Assembly: GCA_963513935.1 (NCBI GenBank)
Contig: OY740765.1
Span: forward strand, 75,871,718-75,935,717
Origin: Aphrophora alni
Lineage: Eukaryota > Arthropoda > Insecta > Hemiptera > Aphrophoridae
Direction: 5' to 3'
Length of the DNA stretch: 64,000 bases
Shown: in pieces, positions 12,401-24,818 of the stretch
Layout of the letters: each line of letters opens with the position of its first letter
Position numbering within the stretch: position 1 is the first letter of the stretch
Translations under genes and position numbers: made by a program
The notes under the pieces: generated by a model
Told to the model about the DNA's origin: nothing
What the model saw: the letters and a program-made list of their open reading frames with translations, nothing else
Databases searched by the model: none

Positions 12401-15400
12401 TTTTATCTTTAAGTCATGAACCAATATTTTTGGAGAGGTGATGACCAGTACATTTTGTTTGGATCCTTAGAGGTTACATACGAGCAAAATTTTATCAAAT
12501 TCAGTAGAGTGGTTTTTGAGAAAATCTTCTTTTTTTTGTTTTATGTTGCAGTTATCTCCAAATTTTGAGTTAAATATGATGAGATAAAGTTAAAATATGG
12601 CCATATATCAAATTTTATTAAAATCAATTCAAGAGTTTGGGCTGTAAAGATAACTTTGAACAAACAAAATTCATACGATAGACAACAGACAAACAAGCAT
12701 CATTCCACTATTTGGATGGCAGGGATGTCAAAATGGATATACCTGCAAGAACTCACCATCAATACTTGACCTTTGACATCATATAACTTTCTCTATACTA
12801 TGTATATGTTATGAAGTAAAAACCTTATATTAAGAATTATTGTAACCATTAATTGGCTGTTTTGTTGATAACTTGTACAGATTTGTTTACTAAGTAATAG
12901 TTTGTCCTTAGATTGATGGCGAACAGCAGAATAAGATACTTGGTTATATTGAATCTGGTAAGAAAGAAGGTGCCAAGCTCGTAGCTGGAGGGGCCAAAGT
13001 AGATGGTAAAGGCTTTTTTATTCAACCTACAGTCTTTGCAGATGTTACAGACAACATGAAGATTGCTACAGAAGAGGTAAAGTTTAATACTTAGCTAGTA
13101 CAATTACAATATTATTTTATTGTTATTTCAATTGTGTAATTTCATGCTATTCGTTTTGATGTAATGAGCTTGTGATATAATTAATAATATAATATAACTA
13201 TTATTATGTGTTGTTTGTTTTTGTTTTTAGATTAAACATTTTTTAGATTTGGTCAAATTATGTTACAACACATTTGATTTTTGTGTGTTCTTTTAAAAAG
13301 TTGGGTTGTTTTATTTCTCTCTTTTGTGTGAAGAAAAAACCTTGTAAAAAAAATAAAAGTGGGCGACAAACATATCAAAATCGTGCCAATTTTATTGATA
13401 ATTATAATTTAATGGTTTCCTTAAAGAAAATGAATTAAGTATTACATAATTTTTTTTAATGTTTTTAGATATTTGGGCCTGTTCAACAAATTATCAAATT
13501 CAAAAATATTGAAGATGTTATTGAAAGAGCTAATAATTCACAATACGGTTTAGCTGCTGCTGTTTATACTCAAGATATAGATAAGGCCAATACTATTGTT
13601 CAAACAGTCAAAGCTGGCACAGTGTGGTAAGTATTTATTTGAGAGTTTCTTTTATTAGTCTTCACTAAATATTTATACAATTCTGGAATGTAAATTAGTT
13701 TTGAAGTTTTGTAAGTTATATTTCAAAAATTACAGATGCCATATTTAAGGGTGGAGTACATCCATGTTCATCAGGTATTTAATGGCGTATTGTTGATGTA
13801 GTTTATTCACACATTCACCATCATGTGTGTATATTTAAAAAAAAGTTAATACAGTACTACCTCGTTTATCCGAACCTCGTTCAACCGGATGTCCGGATTA
13901 TCCAGGTCGAACCGGAACGAAAAATAAAAAATTGAATGTTGAAAAAACCGTGATTTCTTGATCACTCATGGAAAAAATTTCTCAAAGAAAAAAAACTGAC
14001 AGAAAAAGCGATTTCTTGAGAATGCGCCATCTCATCTTGCAGAAGAAGATCTCATCAGTGGGGAGATTATAGTTCAATTTCTCCCCCCAAATGTGACTCC
14101 AATTTTGCAACCTATGGATCAGGGTGTGTTGGAAAGTATCAAGCATGTTTATCATAGGGAACTTTTAAGCAAATTAATTGAAGAAGAAGGCGAACAAAGC
14201 GTGATTAATTTGTTAAAATCTGTAAATTTCAAAGACGTGATTTACATGATTGCTGACGCTTGGGATCATGTTCCAAAAAGTGCTCTACAAAAGTCTTGGA
14301 AAAAATTGTGGCAATAAAACATATGCAATATAATTGAAGAAATGAACCCTACCACTCCACAAATAAGTGAGTCAAATGAAACCACTGTCACTACGGAGCA
14401 ATTGTTAGGCATGTTTGCAAGAATTGACGGTTGTTCCGATGTTGATATCAACGACGTCAATGATTGGTTGACAGACAACAACGAAGAAGGTTATGGAGTC
14501 ATGACAGATGAAGAGATAATTGTAGCGTGTACATCTACGCAGGTAGCAGACGACAGCTAGAGCAAGGAAGAGGGAGACAGCGCACGGCCGGAGATGACGC
14601 ACACGGACACGACGACACAGCTGGACAACATCATGGCATACTTGGAGCAACAGCAGGATATAACGCCAGCTGAACTAATGATGGTGAAACGTTTATGTGA
14701 TCGTGCCTCTTTAAAACGTCACACCAAATTAAAACAGAGGAAGATATATGACTTTTTTGTAAATAACAACTAAACCCTGTGTAAATTAAAAACATGTGTA
14801 AATATTTCAGGTGTGTAAATAAAATATTTTTCGTAATTTACACAATATTGTGTAAATTGAATGACTGTAAATATTGTGTTTTTTCATGACCAAAAGGAAA
14901 TTATAAATGGTAAATTATCATTTTATATTTTGTTTTATTTATCTTTCTATAATTCCGGATTTTTGATTAACCGGAGCACTTCCGGTCCCAATTAGTCCGG
15001 ATAAACGAGGTTGTACTGTATATCAAAATGATGGCAAATGTTTTATAAACTTGTTGAGTAAAGCGATTTATGTGTTTAGGTATTAAATACATTAATCAAA
15101 TATAAACTAATTATCATACCTTATTTTAAGTCGATAGTACTTCTTTATATTATAGTAATGGCTACATGTTTTGCTGCCACTTAATTTCAATGAACTGCTA
15201 TTTTGTACTGAGTTGAGATAGAAAGCTCTGGTTTCCACTGTTCTTCTTTAATCAAGGACTTTAAAATGAGGTGTCACTTAATGGGTCTTTACATTTAAAA
15301 ATTTTGAGCTGCCCCCCAAAAATCCCATTTTGGGGAAATGGGCAAAGTTTTAATAGTGACTAAAACGTTCACTTTTATTTCCTAGAAAGGTGTCCTGACT

Positions 15401-18376
15401 TTCATTTTTCTATCTTTATCCATTTACAATTTAACAGGGTGTATCCATACTTTTGACTCACAGTGTATATAAACTCAATTGCGATGACTGTGAAAAACAG
15501 TATATTGGTCAGACTGCTAGATATATGGTCAGACCCAATAGTAAAAATACAAGCTCAATCCACTCATCATATGCCGAACATCTAATTGATAACCATCATA
15601 AATACACTGCCATACAGAACATGACCATATTGCACAGATTAAGAAAGGGACATAAAATGACTGTTATGGAGAAAATTTATAAAACACCAGAAGATTAATC
15701 CATCCAACATTTTAAATGACAAACTGGATTTCACCTCCAACTACATGTATGATTTGATATTTGAACATCAGAATAGGGCAAACATATCTGATAAGGAATG
15801 TTCAAAGTAGCAGTATCCCAATCTAACTCAGTTAGTGAACATGTGGCCAAAATACTGAGAACAAAAACAATTTTTAACTTTTAACGAGTGCAATTTCTGC
15901 ACGATTATTTGTGTTAGACCGAGATTTTTATATGTGTATGTGAACAAAGTATTAATGTTATTAGCTGGCCTGATGATGCTGCCTATGGCAGCGAAACATG
16001 TAGCCACTACTATAATATAAAGAAGTACTATCGACTTGAAATAAGGTATGTTAATTAATTAAAGTAATTCTACGACAAAACAATGAATAATAATACAAAT
16101 ATAAACATTGAGTACACATTACTGTTAATAAAATTAAGGAGTTGTAATACATATTTACAAAAGAGTTCATTGGTAATAAGTGTTAAAACATGTTTATTCA
16201 AGTAATTCAATAAAAGTAGCAATTAGCAGGTGCATTGCATTCAGAATAAAGATTCGAGACAGGCTCTAATGAGTTGTTAGCTTATTGGTATGAAATCATT
16301 CCCAACAGTTGACAAAACCAAGCAAATCAAATAAAGAGAGTATATCCTATTGGGGATTGGTTGAATTTGCTTTAAAGGGACAATGCACTTCCATGTAACT
16401 TTTTCCCGCATATCTTGTCTGGTCAGTCTGAGGCGGTTTTCAGACTACATTTTATATGATATGATATTCTACAGTGTTTAAAGACAAATTGAAGGAGCCA
16501 AAATTTAAAAAAAAATAATGCCATAAGAATATCAAATGAAAAGTAATCTTGATAAACTATAATTTAATTTTTTTTTTATATATAAATTATAGGAGGGGGG
16601 AGCATAAAACTGGACAGAAATCGCCAAATAAACACTATTCTACTAGTCACTACTTTACATTACAATAATATGGTTTACAGTATTATGAAGTAATTTTTAA
16701 AATTATTATTACTTCTTTTTTTAATTTTGTATGATTCAGTTTGTCTTTTTATTATTTTCAAAAATGTAGTTCCTTTTTCAAAATTTACAAATTTTCATGT
16801 GTTCTATTTCGCTAAATCAATTTCTACACCATATCTTGCATGATAAGCCAAAAAATCCCCTTCCCAGTTTCTTCATGTTCAGACTGTAATTCTTCAGATT
16901 CACTTTCAAATTAATTCACACTAAAGCTAATACTAATATCAGGAATAGTCTCACAATCAAATACACTATATTCAAACAATAAATTATTTATTTGAATGTC
17001 ATATATAACTTTGCTTCCCACGTGAAGTACACACCGGGTTTTGTTTACACTGGGTAGCAGTTAGCGGATGAAAAGAAAACAAGGGCTATAAATCATTCAA
17101 CTATCTGGATATAGAGGTTGTAAATAACAGAGAACATATCAATTAATCCAAAAGTGCAAGTAGTTAACCGAAAATTCAATAGATGGTAGAGATATCCACT
17201 TTCAAAATCTAACTACAATTTAGTATGACTTCTATGGGAATTTATAAAACATTTGACTACAGTGTAATACGAATTTTGTGAGAAAGGGTTGAGTTAAAAA
17301 TGGTATATATTTGCAAAACACCGTGGTACCCTTGAAATGGTGTTTGAGCAGATAGAAGGAAGAGTGAGAAAGGATTAAAGGTGTGGATTAAAACGAGAAA
17401 GGAAAGAAGGTACATTTGAAAACCATGATTAATTATCTTATTTCTTTGCAAGTGGTGTTTCAATCATGGTATACTGATATCATGATGTCTAGTATAGAGT
17501 GGTTGCCACACCAAAAGAGGACTCAGCAATTTTCTTCCTGAGGTTCTTTCTTTTCTTGGGTATTGAACTACATTCCGGAGAGTATATGTTCCAGTGTCTC
17601 CATCTTTAATTGGCACATTTTACACAAAGGCGACTCCGCTAGTTGAAATATTTGTAAATATGTGACGGATATGGGTTCTGAAGAATGTTCTTATATATGC
17701 TTATGTTGTGTTACCAAAGTTTGTTTAAGAATTTCAAGAGGGAGAGATCCTTAGAAGATTAATATTTGGAACCAGGTTGGCAACATGTTTGAAAGAAAAG
17801 AATTGAAATTTCAATTGACCTGCGATTTATTTAACTTTAAAAAAAAATTAAGTTAACCATTTACACCAAAAAGCTTGTAACACAGATTACTAAATTGACT
17901 TATTTAATTATTAAACAGAAATATATGAAAGTTAATAATTGAAAATATATATATATTTACATTATTATACGCCCCAAAAGAAAGTTTTACATTATTGTTT
18001 GAATTACCCCCCCCCCCCATACAATTAGTTACTGAGTGAATTTTAAAAGGCAAGAAACAATTCATCAAAATATTAAAAATTACAAAATTTAGTTTTAAAA
18101 TAAAGTATTTTAAGGTTAACAACTTTTGACTTATGAATTACACATAATCTATGACAATTTATTAATTAAACCTCTAAAACTAAGTTGGCCAACTGAAAAG
18201 AAAAAATTAGTTTTAAACGTGTATTTTAAGAAAAGTAAATTTATTTATTCAGATTATATTTTAGAAAAAATATATATATTGTCGTCAATAATTTTTTAAT
18301 TTTGAATATTAACCCCTTTGGGGTCGTGAAGCCGAAAAATGCATGCGATCCCATCCAATTTTACCTTTATGTTGTA

Positions 18377-18417
<41 letters not shown>

Positions 18418-21400
18418 ATTTAAAATTATTGCACAGAGACAGTTCAAGTTTTTTTTGTTTTTTTTTACTAAGATACACTTTTAGACTAAATTGTTCATTA
18501 TTTTGACTTTTCTATTTTTTTATTTATGACTTAGGAAGTCCTCAGTTATTGCATGAACTTGAAACTCTGCTAAACTTAATTTCTTGTTCCCTCTTGCTTA
18601 AACCAGCTTTTGCTGCACAGAAATAATACATGTGACAGTTAACAAAGCACAAGCAATTTTAGACAGGTTTATGAGCAACATATTTTTATGTAATGAAGTT
18701 ATATTTTCAAAATAAAAGGCAATTTCTCTAAACGTAAAATGCTATATATATGTATTCACAAATAAATTACAAAATGACTTTCCAATAATAAAGATAGAAA
18801 GAAAGCTTTTGCTTTTGTCTGAATTTTAAACTGGCACAATTTACAAGCAATTTAAAATTAGTTGCAATTAAAATAAATGATTCATTAATTAATGCCTTGA
18901 TTTTATAATTAGCTCAAAATTATAATTTGATTTTATATTGATTTTATAATGAAGGTTAATTACTTTGATTTTAAGATAATATGAATTTACGCTTTAAAAG
19001 AAATGACAGATAACTTAAAATTTAATTATGATTGAAAAGATTTCTAGATTTTACATTCCTGTAATAAAAATACATATTTCTTAATATGGTCAACTTAATC
19101 TACTCAAAGGAAAATCACTGAGTTACCTGGTTTGAACGAAAGAAACCCTTACGAAGTTCGAATATGAAGAAAGACATTTGGTAACCACTCCATGGAAATA
19201 TGTACATATACGGAAGATTTTAGTATCGGTTCATTTCATTATTCTCGCACAAAATTTTGATTCATTTTAATAACTTTGGTAGTGATTATTTAACAGATAG
19301 AACAGATCATGTGCAGACGACTTCACATTTCAACGATACGAACTCGACTCTGCCCTTGAAGTGATCTGCCAAGGTCGAGAGCAAAGTTAAGTCAGGTGAG
19401 GTCGTCTTCAGAGCCTGTCAACCAGATCGCAGCACATGATAGACGGGTAACATTTAGGCATTTTTGGAAATCTTAAAATTAAACTGCAATGTGGATAATT
19501 TAGACGTTACAGTTGGTCGGAGTCTTTTGAATTTCTTTAAAGGCATTCCCTTGTCACCTTCAATCCAATGACTGATCCACATTTCCTGAAAACTCCCATG
19601 TCCTCTGGAACATGCTACATCCACTGGAATGGTATTGGCTCAGAGTTCAGCTGCCTCTAGCTTACTGTCCATATTTCATTTCCAAGGTATTCAGGTACCT
19701 ATTGAAACATAATATTTTCCCTGTAGATTTTGCAAACTTCTAATTATAGTCACAGTAGGTCTCACTTGATAATAATAGCCACCTGGTTTTATTTCCTAAT
19801 ATTTTGCAACACTGCTTTGCTGTCCATCAGTACACAATAACCTGGCCCATTCAGTGTCAGGTAGTAAGTCAATGCTATGCCAATGGCCAACAACTCCGCA
19901 TCCAAATAACTCTAAGCAAGAAGATACAGGAAACTCCTCTCCAGTTTGAGGTGCATAGTATCCAGCACCAGAACTATCCTTCTTCAAACACATTTATCCT
20001 ATCAGTATAGATAAAACCATCCCATTGTATTTATCACCAATAAGCTACAAGGCCGCACTCAATCTGTCTTCTTCAAATCGAGCAAGGTCAAAGCACAGTC
20101 AGTCTGAATTTGGAAGAGTGTTAAAGGAGGGTATGAGTTTCATTTAAGCCATTCTGTATATACACCATTAATATGAGGTGTTTCAATCCTTTTTTATACT
20201 GAATACTTGTAAGCATGGGACATCTCCAACCAATAATAATCTAGTCGGTTATTGAAATAATTATTAATCGATACAAAAGGTTAAATTAGGAAATAAAGAG
20301 ACAATTGTTAAAAAACATTGAGTTGAGAATTTTGAAATATGGTAAAACGAATAAGGTGATTTGTAATTATGAATAAAAAGTATATTTAAATAAATGTGTT
20401 GTAGCGGGAAAGACGACGTTTGTGTGGAACAAAGAGCTAACATCACATGATGTGCCATAAAAGGACATGATCCTGATCTTGTGATTTGATTGGTTCAAAA
20501 CGTAAAATTCAAACAATCTTAGAGAGTGCGAGTTCCATAGACGCGAACTGGAAGCAACTCTGCCTGGAACGAAATTTTAGTCACTCTTCAAGAAGATGGC
20601 AATGTAATCAGAGGTATAAGACAGCTGTCTTCAAAGCGAGGCTTTATTTTTGAATGTTAAAAGAAGAAGTGAGTGTGAGTTGATTTGAATAAAGAAAGGT
20701 ATTCAGTAAACCTATGAAACTAACAGGTATTAACAGGGTGAAAATAATAAGTTATGCAATTACTAACATAACCAAACTTCATAAAAAAGTAGGACAATGA
20801 AAGATTAATAGATTTTAAGGTGAACAAACATTCTTAAGACTTTTGTTTTGGGTGTAAGTTGTTTAAAATTAATAATATAGATTTCATTTTGTTTAATTAA
20901 ATTTTATGTATTTAAAAAATTTAACATGAGTTTCTAAAAATTATTGAAGAGCACTTATTCAACTAATCGCTTTGAATATTTTGAGAGTGGGAAGTACAGA
21001 AATGAAGGCAAGAACCTAGTAAGTAAAATTAATAATAATGAATTAGTAACTTTGTAAAATACACAGTACCGTTACAAAATGGCACCCAACATGTGTAAGA
21101 TACATTCAGAACCGTTACAAAATTATACCCAACATATGTAAGGTACACTCATACCGTTACATACTTAAAACCTATCACATAACAGCTCAAAACAGGAGTT
21201 GGAGAGTAATCGAGACATGTTTTATCCAATTCATGTAAGGCTTTTCCTTTCTTTTTTTAATAATACAATAACCATTAGGCTATGATCTAACTAGTTTGTC
21301 AAACAAAATTTAGTTGCTAATTTTATTAATTTCAGGGTAAACTGCTATAATGTGATTGAAGCACAAGCCCCATTTGGAGGATTTAAAATGTCTGGAAATG

Positions 21401-21483
21401 GCCGAGAACTTAGTGAATATGGACTCCAGGCTTATTCAGAGGTGAAGACTGTTATTACCAAAGTTCCATTTAAGACAAGTTGA
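9353..21483 (+). CDS. Aldehyde dehydrogenase, ALDH1/ALDH2 type; last four exons (5' exons outside window)
   Basis: NAD(P)-dependent oxidation of aldehydes to acids. Spliced exons 9353-9490, 12912-13076, 13469-13626 and 21336-21483 give one open frame of about 169 codons matching the C-terminal third of ALDH1A/ALDH2. The first visible exon starts with [10 protein letters not shown], which holds the catalytic cysteine. Later blocks are [33 protein letters not shown]-like [16 protein letters not shown] across the exon 2/3 border, [23 protein letters not shown] across the 3/4 border, [19 protein letters not shown] and the C-terminal [13 protein letters not shown]. Splice sites are GT/AG and phases agree (0, 0, 2). 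All seen residues are intact, so the gene is probably functional. It could be the cytosolic (ALDH1A-like) or mitochondrial (ALDH2) form; the missing N-terminus would decide. Confidence 0.95.
9491..10738. other. ALDH intron, AT-rich, no gene
   Basis: No coding frame or element end is visible. At 10739 TTAACCCTTCGACTGCG resembles a piggyBac/TTAA-element terminus, but no matching other end was found. Confidence 0.4.
11010..11750 (+). mobile_element. Tc1/mariner-type transposase relic in ALDH intron
   Basis: Broken plus-strand translations show the usual order of an insect IS630/Tc1/mariner transposase: [18 protein letters not shown] (the WxGI/GP block), then [11 protein letters not shown], then a degraded WFQQDGA-like region near 11360, then [21 protein letters not shown] sequence across frames at 11450-11510 (the SPDLxPxDYF block). 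An end-like CATCCTGTATA occurs near 11730. Many stops and shifts make it long dead. Confidence 0.6.
11760..12911. other. ALDH intron, nothing coding
   Basis: AT-rich sequence. A stretch at about 12400-12760 has the look of an old dispersed repeat but carries no frame or ends that can be assigned. The intron ends with CCTTAG at 12906-12911. Confidence 0.4.
12912..13076 (+). CDS. ALDH exon
   Basis: 55 codons, phase 0 at both ends. It begins [20 protein letters not shown] and ends NMKIATEE, immediately before the conserved IFGPV that opens the next exon. Donor GTAAAG. Confidence 0.95.
13469..13626 (+). CDS. ALDH exon
   Basis: Acceptor TTTTTAG, donor TG|GTAAGT. It encodes [20 protein letters not shown], then [13 protein letters not shown] and KAGTV. 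It ends with TG, the first two bases of a tryptophan codon completed by the next exon. Confidence 0.95.
13852..15018 (+). mobile_element. Tigger/pogo transposon, internally deleted
   Basis: Left end CAGTACTACCTCGTTTATCC and right end GGATAAACGAGGTTGTACTG form a 21-bp terminal inverted repeat (one mismatch in the outer part). Target TA dinucleotides lie at 13850-13851 and 15019-15020. At 1167 bp it is too short for a full Tigger; the N-terminal DNA-binding and most of the DDE domain are gone. It lies in ALDH intron 3, sense to the gene. Confidence 0.92.
14021..14773 (+). pseudogene. Tigger/pogo transposase, C-terminal part
   Basis: One reading frame from the last catalytic block (NAPSH, preceded by E rather than the usual D) through [35 protein letters not shown] and the tail [19 protein letters not shown] to RKIYDFF. 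These are hallmarks of the DDE_1 (jerky/Tigger) family. Two in-frame stops (14315-14317, 14558-14560) interrupt it. No frameshift is seen, so decay is light. Confidence 0.88.
15456..15800 (+). pseudogene. Penelope-like element GIY-YIG endonuclease, C-terminal part
   Basis: The frame reads [20 protein letters not shown]. The CxxC plus YIGQT block is that of the GIY-YIG nuclease attached to Penelope RTs. [13 protein letters not shown] follows, then, after a stop at 15696-15698 and a shift, [14 protein letters not shown], which also ends the related copy at 61024-61281. The nuclease would nick target DNA. The RT is absent. Confidence 0.75.
15966..16004 (+). ncRNA. Hammerhead-ribozyme-like motif in Penelope tail
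   Basis: Bases 15970-15976 are CTGATGA. One T follows, then a 6-bp stem II with 3-base loop (15978-15983 with 15987-15992), then GAAA at 15993-15996. A short CATG loop and TA follow, giving an A/U closing pair and a predicted cut after 16002. TGGC (15966-15969) can pair with GCCA (16003-16006) as stem I. Penelope elements are known to carry minimal hammerheads with a tiny stem III. The extra U after CTGATGA departs from the standard core, so activity is uncertain. Confidence 0.5.
16051..17489. other. ALDH intron 3, no gene
   Basis: AT-rich. A stretch at 16800-17000, read on the minus strand, gives an acidic segment ([14 protein letters not shown]) reminiscent of piggyBac-type N-termini. It is too short and broken to call. 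Confidence 0.35.
17490..17820 (-). mobile_element. LINE C-terminal relic
   Basis: Minus-strand translation around 17690-17570 gives [19 protein letters not shown], the CxxC...EHIL zinc-knuckle-like block that follows the RNase H or RT of I/Jockey/R1-type LINEs. Stops and shifts surround it. Fragment only. Confidence 0.45.
17822..19480. other. ALDH intron 3, low-complexity and AT-rich
   Basis: It includes a run of about 12 C near 18008-18020 and a T-run of about 34 at 18380-18413. TTAACCCCTTTGGGG at 18309 resembles another TTAA-element end without a partner. No gene. Confidence 0.45.
19480..20150 (-). mobile_element. LINE RNase H relic
   Basis: Minus-strand translation at 19993-19796 contains [18 protein letters not shown]. 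It resembles the TDGS...GAGxY start of a LINE RNase H domain with a frame break just after it. Neighbouring frames ([19 protein letters not shown]) agree loosely. It is old and heavily mutated; the clade is unclear. Confidence 0.4.
20151..21066. other. ALDH intron 3, possible retroelement LTR
   Basis: A segment from about 20402 (TGTAGCGGG...) has somewhat higher GC, a TATA-like CATAAAAGG at 20457, and ends near ...CGTTACA just before a PBS-like sequence (see 21067-21195). No second LTR or pol gene was found. Confidence 0.25.
21067..21195 (+). repeat. Three tandem ~43-bp repeats with PBS-like sequence
   Basis: TACCGTTACA recurs at about 21067, 21110 and 21152. The first two units continue as AAAATGGCACCCAACATGTG and a diverged version. 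TGGCACCCAACATG resembles the tRNA-Lys primer site TGGCGCCCAACGTG of LTR retroelements. It lies 140 bases before the last ALDH exon. Confidence 0.5.
21336..21483 (+). CDS. ALDH terminal exon
   Basis: Acceptor TTTCAG at 21330-21335. The first G completes TGG (W). It encodes [20 protein letters not shown], then [20 protein letters not shown], ending KTS and TGA (21481-21483). It contains the conserved PFGGxKxSG and E(L)GEYGL-like blocks. Confidence 0.96.
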
Positions 21484-21762
21484 ACACGTCCAGTTTCAGA
21501 CATCAATTATTTTATTTTTTGTAACAGGCATGTAAGGAGTATAGTTGGTCCTTGATATTTTCTTTAATATCATGAAACCAATTCATTTGTTATTTTAACT
21601 GGCATGTAAGCACAGTGTATTTCATATATCATAAACGCTAAAGTGCCTTGTCATGTTTTAAAACAAAATATTACATTATTTTTATGTTACTTATGTAAAA
21701 ATTATTGAAATTTATTATGGTTAAGAAGACAAATGTATGTGATTTGATAATTTGAAAAGTTG

Positions 21763-21791
21763 AATAAAGCTTTTGAACTTGTTTAAATAAA
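21763..21791 (+). terminator. ALDH poly(A) signals
   Basis: AATAAA occurs at 21763-21768 and again at 21786-21791, about 280-310 bases after the stop, in an AT-rich 3' UTR. Confidence 0.6.
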
Positions 21792-22058
21792 AATTTTGTT
21801 TATTTGCAATGATTTATTACATTTTCATTATATCAGTATAACAGCTTTCCCGCAAAGTCGTTACATTTGAAGTCTTGTTTCAAAATAATGGCTATCTATA
21901 GAAATAGGTAAGCTACTCATCTCGGTATATCAAATTTTGTCCCTCCTAAAAAAAAGTTCAATAGCTCTAGGCCCAAGACCAAAATCGTTTGGGTGTAAAT
22001 AAATTAAGTCATAACTAGATAATATTATTCTACTTTATATGTTTATGTACTTTATATA

Positions 22059-22094
<36 letters not shown>

Positions 22095-22471
22095 AGCATA
22101 TAATATGGTAGAAATACACAAACATTGATATATTCACTTATTTAAAAAATTTCAAACTTAACTAAATTTCATCTCAAGTTAAAACAAACTGAATTTCAAA
22201 AGCAAGCCACAATTCATTGTTCTAATCTTTAAAATGACATTATATATATAATTTTCTGAACATTATTATTCAAGTAATCTCCTCTTATCTTTAACCTTAA
22301 ATTATACCCCTTTTCCTAACTGCCAACATCTATTTCGGCAATTTCCATAAATTTTTAGGTAAAGAATCAAGCTTCCATATTATATGTACAACATGCCAGA
22401 AATTCAGTTTTGTTAAGTGGGTAAACCTTTCGATAGCAGTCATTATTTTTTAATAGCTCATTTTTATTGCT
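21792..22471. other. Intergenic, microsatellite only
   Basis: It contains a (TG)n(TA)n microsatellite at about 22058-22094. No coding frame. Confidence 0.6.
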
Positions 22472-24818
22472 CAGAGTGGCGATTGACTAGGAAAAGTCAG
22501 GGATATCAGCGAAATGTATTACAAGAAAACAAATTTGGTCAGTTGAGTCTTTAAAGTTTATAAACAACGAAATAACAAGAAAAAATGTCAAACTGAAACT
22601 CGAGAGTTGAAAGGAAGAGAGGAAATGAGATAAGGAGTGGGCAAGTTGCAAGTGTTATCTAACAAACCTGAGAGCTTGGGTTTTGCTGTGTGTGTTCCCC
22701 GAGACGAGTTCAACTTTTAAAAACCGACCCAAACAGTCATGTTTTGTCTCTTGTTTGTTCCAAACTTCCAGTGGTCCTTGAAAAACATCTGTTGCTGGAA
22801 AAAAACTATTTCAACTTGGTATTTGAGAGTAATAAATAGTTTGTGTCTACTGTCAATAATGGAAAAGTAATAAAATATCAACACATTTTCATTTCTCATA
22901 AAAGATCGAAGTGGCCAGATGTTGATAACATAATATGAAGGTCGAATATGAGAAATCCACATGAAGGTCCAAGTTTAGAAGTGGAAGTGAGAGTTTCTAT
23001 TAAAACTTAAGTCCTATTAAACACTCAAATAAGAAAATTTCATTTTTAGAAGTTGATATTTATTTTAATTTGTGTTTAATTTATTTGTATTCACAGCTTA
23101 TAAAAATGTTTAAACGGGATGCTAATCGGTTAACTTATGCCGAATTCACAAACTGTAGAAAGATGTTATCTATGGTAAAAACTTTTGGTAGTACAACAAT
23201 TTATAAAGAAATAGTAGATTAAATAAATCTTATTGCTCTAACTATAAACAAGTAAAGGTTTCCGGGAGTTACCTAATTCACTGTTCATGTAATTTTACGA
23301 ACATCAATTGCACATTTAATTTAGCTATTAAAATTTGCTACAATAAAGCTCAGATACAATTATTATTATTAATATACATTTGAATTTAATGTATTGTGAA
23401 AAAAAAGAAAGAATGGACTGGCAAGGCCTAATAAGTCTCAACCATATACCAAGGCTTAGGTTATCCTATGTTGATTTGAATAAGAAATTAAAATTAACAG
23501 GTAAAAAAAGCTAACAAACACTGTTTTACAGCATTAGTTCGAGTATTTTTAGAGTACAATAAGCAATTTACAGAAATCAAAATAATATACAAAATTATTT
23601 ATTAAAAATAAAGACAAAAGTATAATAATACTTATTGAATACAGTATTGTATTTTGTCTTCGTTTCAATCTACAGTCTCAGTCTGTAGCTGTAAGTCTAC
23701 GTAGTAAGTGCGTAGAATCTCACTCACATCATTTTGATACTAGAACTCTAAACTGGTTAATTGATATGTGCTAATTTGACAAAATATACGAAAATTACAA
23801 TTATATGAGAATATATTATGGATTCAATTCATTTAAAAAAGGAATGATGACTTTCTCCTACAGCCGTCTGCCCAAGATTAGATGCGTGTAGGTAGATTTG
23901 ACTTGGAAGGAAATTAAATATTTTGTCTTTGTGATAAGTAAATAAAAGTATTTCTGTCTTTATTAGCTTTTATATTTTCTAATTTTATCGTATATTACAA
24001 CTTTTGAAAGCCGTCATAGTTTTACCTAATCGGATTACAGTTATTACATTACAGTAGCCTACGCTATTCTTAAAATGTATTTTGAAAACATTAAATTATA
24101 TTTTGCCGAATTTAAATGAATTTTAATTTATTATCATATACAAATAAATAAATTTGAGTATATCATGTTTATCAGTGACTATAAATTAACGTTGTTCAGC
24201 TAATCACTTAATAGTCCAAGCCCATAGTTTTAAAATCCTTTCATATAGTTTATAAATCCTGGTCAAATTGAGCTATTTTAATCCTGTTTAGACACTGATT
24301 TACGTTTAAATAAAAGCGAATTTATATTTCAGTGTTAACAATTATGTAGTTTTTACCCATTCACATAATACCAATAATAATAATCGGTCCTGCATTAACT
24401 TGAAATATTTAATGTAAACTTAGCACTAACATTTTAAATTTTATAAGCATTTATTGTACACTAATTTTGTGTAAACCTATTATTATTATATTTTTACACT
24501 AGCTAAATTACTTTACAGGTCTGATTTTCCCTTTTTATTTGAGTGTCATCAGATTCGATCAAGTTGGTATCCAATGGCAATGGGAGACTGGAGAAACAAA
24601 AATGTACACAATGTTTGGCCATGACGTTTTCCTAAGTTTATAATACACACCCCTTCCCTCCACTCAGTGTCTCTGTCTAGCCTTCTAGCTAGTAGTCATC
24701 CATCAACCATGACCCATTATTCTTAGAAGTGTTACAGAGTTGTCAATCAGTTGTTTTTGTAGCGTATTTGTAGTCAATTTTTGTCATAGTTTCTATATTT
24801 AATATTTAAATTGGTGAT
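22472..24818. other. 5' noncoding part of the old hAT
   Basis: AT-rich; the analogous stretch in the 3208 copy holds a 5' UTR intron. No frame is recognised. Confidence 0.35.

Larger units (their letters stand above)
15115..16050 (+). mobile_element. Penelope-like retroelement fragment with inverted tail
   Basis: A 64-bp segment at 15115-15178 is the reverse complement of 15987-16050, with a few mismatches. Between them lies the GIY-YIG end of a Penelope ORF (+). An inverted copy of the 3' tail at the 5' side is a known Penelope arrangement. A Tc1-like remnant (15270-15450, ending ACAGGGTGTATCCATAC) lies between the left arm and the ORF, so the left side is rearranged. Confidence 0.75.

Noticed and set aside
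18309..18325. TTAACCCCTTTGGGG as an element end
   Set aside because: Same reason; single end only.
18296..18478. 60-codon minus frame with a long Lys run
   Set aside because: The Lys run is just the T-run at 18380-18413; no other coding sign.
22058..22094. (TG)n(TA)n stretch as a regulatory element
   Set aside because: Plain microsatellite with no further signal.
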